Source of the DNA: Paraburkholderia youngii
GTDB taxonomy: Bacteria; Pseudomonadota; Gammaproteobacteria; Burkholderiales; Burkholderiaceae
Assembly (NCBI RefSeq): GCF_013366925.1
Contig: NZ_JAALDK010000001.1
Span: forward strand, 999,089 to 1,063,088
Reading direction: 5' to 3'
DNA length: 64,000 bases
In this document: one piece after another, positions 63,413 through 64,000 of the stretch
How the letters are laid out: each line of letters starts with the position of its first letter
Position numbering within the stretch: the first letter of the stretch is position 1
Notes under the pieces: model-generated
What the model was told of the DNA's origin: nothing
Databases searched by the model: none
What the model saw: only the letters and a program-made list of their open reading frames with translations
Made by a program: the position numbers and the translations under genes

Positions 63413-64000
63413 ATGACGACTGAAATGGAAGCGCCGAGTATTCCGCGATCGCCGGAGCCCGCTCCCTTGCGCGTGATGGCGGCGCCGCCCCAGACGCCCC
63501 CTGCGCAGGTGAGCTTTACGGCGCGCATCGCGCTCGGGCTCGTCGGCATGCTGTTCGCGTCGCTGCTGGCGATCCTCAACGAGCAGGTCACCGCGGCCGC
63601 GATGGCGGATATCCAGGGCGCCTTCCTGATCGGACATGATGACGCAACCTGGCTAACCGCACTATTCGAAGCGGCGAACGTCGCAACGATGGTGTTTGCG
63701 CCGTGGTTCGGCATCACGTTCACGCTCAAGCGCTTCACGATCGGCGCGGTGCTGGCGACGATGTGCTTAGGCCTGCTGTGCCCGTTGGCTCCAAATCTGC
63801 CGGCTCTGTACCTGTTGCGCATCCTGCAGGGAATCGCGGGCGGATGCCTGCCGCCGATGCTAATCATCGTGGCGCTGCGCTATCTGCCGCCCAATCTGAA
63901 GCTGTATGGCCTCGCCGGCTATGCGCTGACGGCGACCTTCGGGCCGGCCCTCGGCACGCCGCTCGCCGCATTGTGGACCGAGTTCGTCAGCTGGCGGATG
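63413..64000 (+). CDS. DHA2-type MFS transporter, partial at window end
   Basis: 196 codons run off the right edge without a stop. Start MTTEMEAPSIPRSPEPAPLR has GGGAG upstream; a Pro-rich 32-residue leader precedes membrane segment 1 (IALGLVGMLFASLLAILNEQ). The next motifs DDATWLTALFEAANVATMVF and LLRILQGIAGGCLPPMLIIV are those of the DHA2 drug:H+ family. In contrast to emrB it has NEQVT in place of LDSSI in segment 1. The rest of the pump is beyond the window. Confidence 0.88.
   Translation, partial: MTTEMEAPSIPRSPEPAPLRVMAAPPQTPPAQVSFTARIALGLVGMLFASLLAILNEQVTAAAMADIQGAFLIGHDDATWLTALFEAANVATMVFAPWFGITFTLKRFTIGAVLATMCLGLLCPLAPNLPALYLLRILQGIAGGCLPPMLIIVALRYLPPNLKLYGLAGYALTATFGPALGTPLAALWTEFVSWRM

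Noticed and set aside
1..64000. tRNA, rRNA or CRISPR loci
   Set aside because: No clover-leaf-like T-arm sequences, rRNA segments or regularly spaced repeat arrays were recognised; the 30-bp-period repeats at 40788 have too few units and lack CRISPR character.

Overview
The window looks like a chromosomal segment of a Burkholderiaceae bacterium, most likely Paraburkholderia, Caballeronia or a close relative. The basis is uniformly high GC, Burkholderia-type families (DUF3331, DUF4148, the classical trimeric porin), many LysR and MarR regulators, an AdoCbl-dependent ribonucleotide reductase, and a sugar-acid/sulfolactate lyase pair. I saw no rRNA, tRNA or CRISPR.

Layout. 0.1-2.2 kb: a heavy-metal-type two-component system in which both genes carry a frameshift. 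2.3-4.1 kb: an ABM-fold protein and a diguanylate cyclase with duplicated PAS modules. 4.2-6.9 kb: a GntR regulator divergent from a split UxaA/SuyAB-type lyase with a near-consensus promoter. 7.05-8.6 kb: a lower-GC scar holding a truncated dctA, a toxin C-terminus with a candidate immunity gene, and the tail of a P4-type integrase. 8.7-18.5 kb: nrdJ, DUF3331, an AI-2E-family permease, an esterase, opgC, a porin and a LysM/M23 lipoprotein. 18.7-23.5 kb: a periplasmic molybdenum hydroxylase with a triheme cytochrome c. 23.6-27.4 kb: an SDR, two tandem ohr-like genes, a small exported protein, ohrR and an HxlR regulator, with a shared 12-bp operator candidate. 27.5-35.7 kb: seven ABC-transporter genes (PotABCD-like plus an amino-acid importer without its own ATPase) and a divergent LysR. 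35.7-40.6 kb: ChaA, BON protein, alkyladenine glycosylase, DUF4148 protein, CBS protein and ribA.

40.7-43 kb is a second scar: a truncated integrase preceded by three 13-bp repeats spaced exactly 30 bp apart, an AlpA-like gene broken by an in-frame TGA, and a cytochrome b561 pseudogene. 43.3-50.5 kb carries LysR regulators, two overlapping MFS genes, a nitronate monooxygenase, an SDR lacking its catalytic Tyr, and a VOC protein. 50.7-56.3 kb is an EmrAB-OMF efflux cluster with two MarR genes and a repeated TATCTG-N6-CAGATA operator. 56.3-61.0 kb is a compact unit on the minus strand: an orphan 2-oxoglutarate dehydrogenase E1 (sucA), a GATase1-only protein, an ArsR-type and a LysR-type regulator, all overlapping or abutting. 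Divergent from it are a GATase1-AraC regulator and an overlapping mug gene. The window ends inside a DHA2-type MFS gene.

The strongest leads for follow-up are the sucA/GATase1/ArsR/LysR unit with its divergent GATase1-AraC partner, the two-MarR efflux circuit, the tandem ohr regulon, and the orphan toxin-immunity remnant. All functional calls come from reading the sequence; no search was run.
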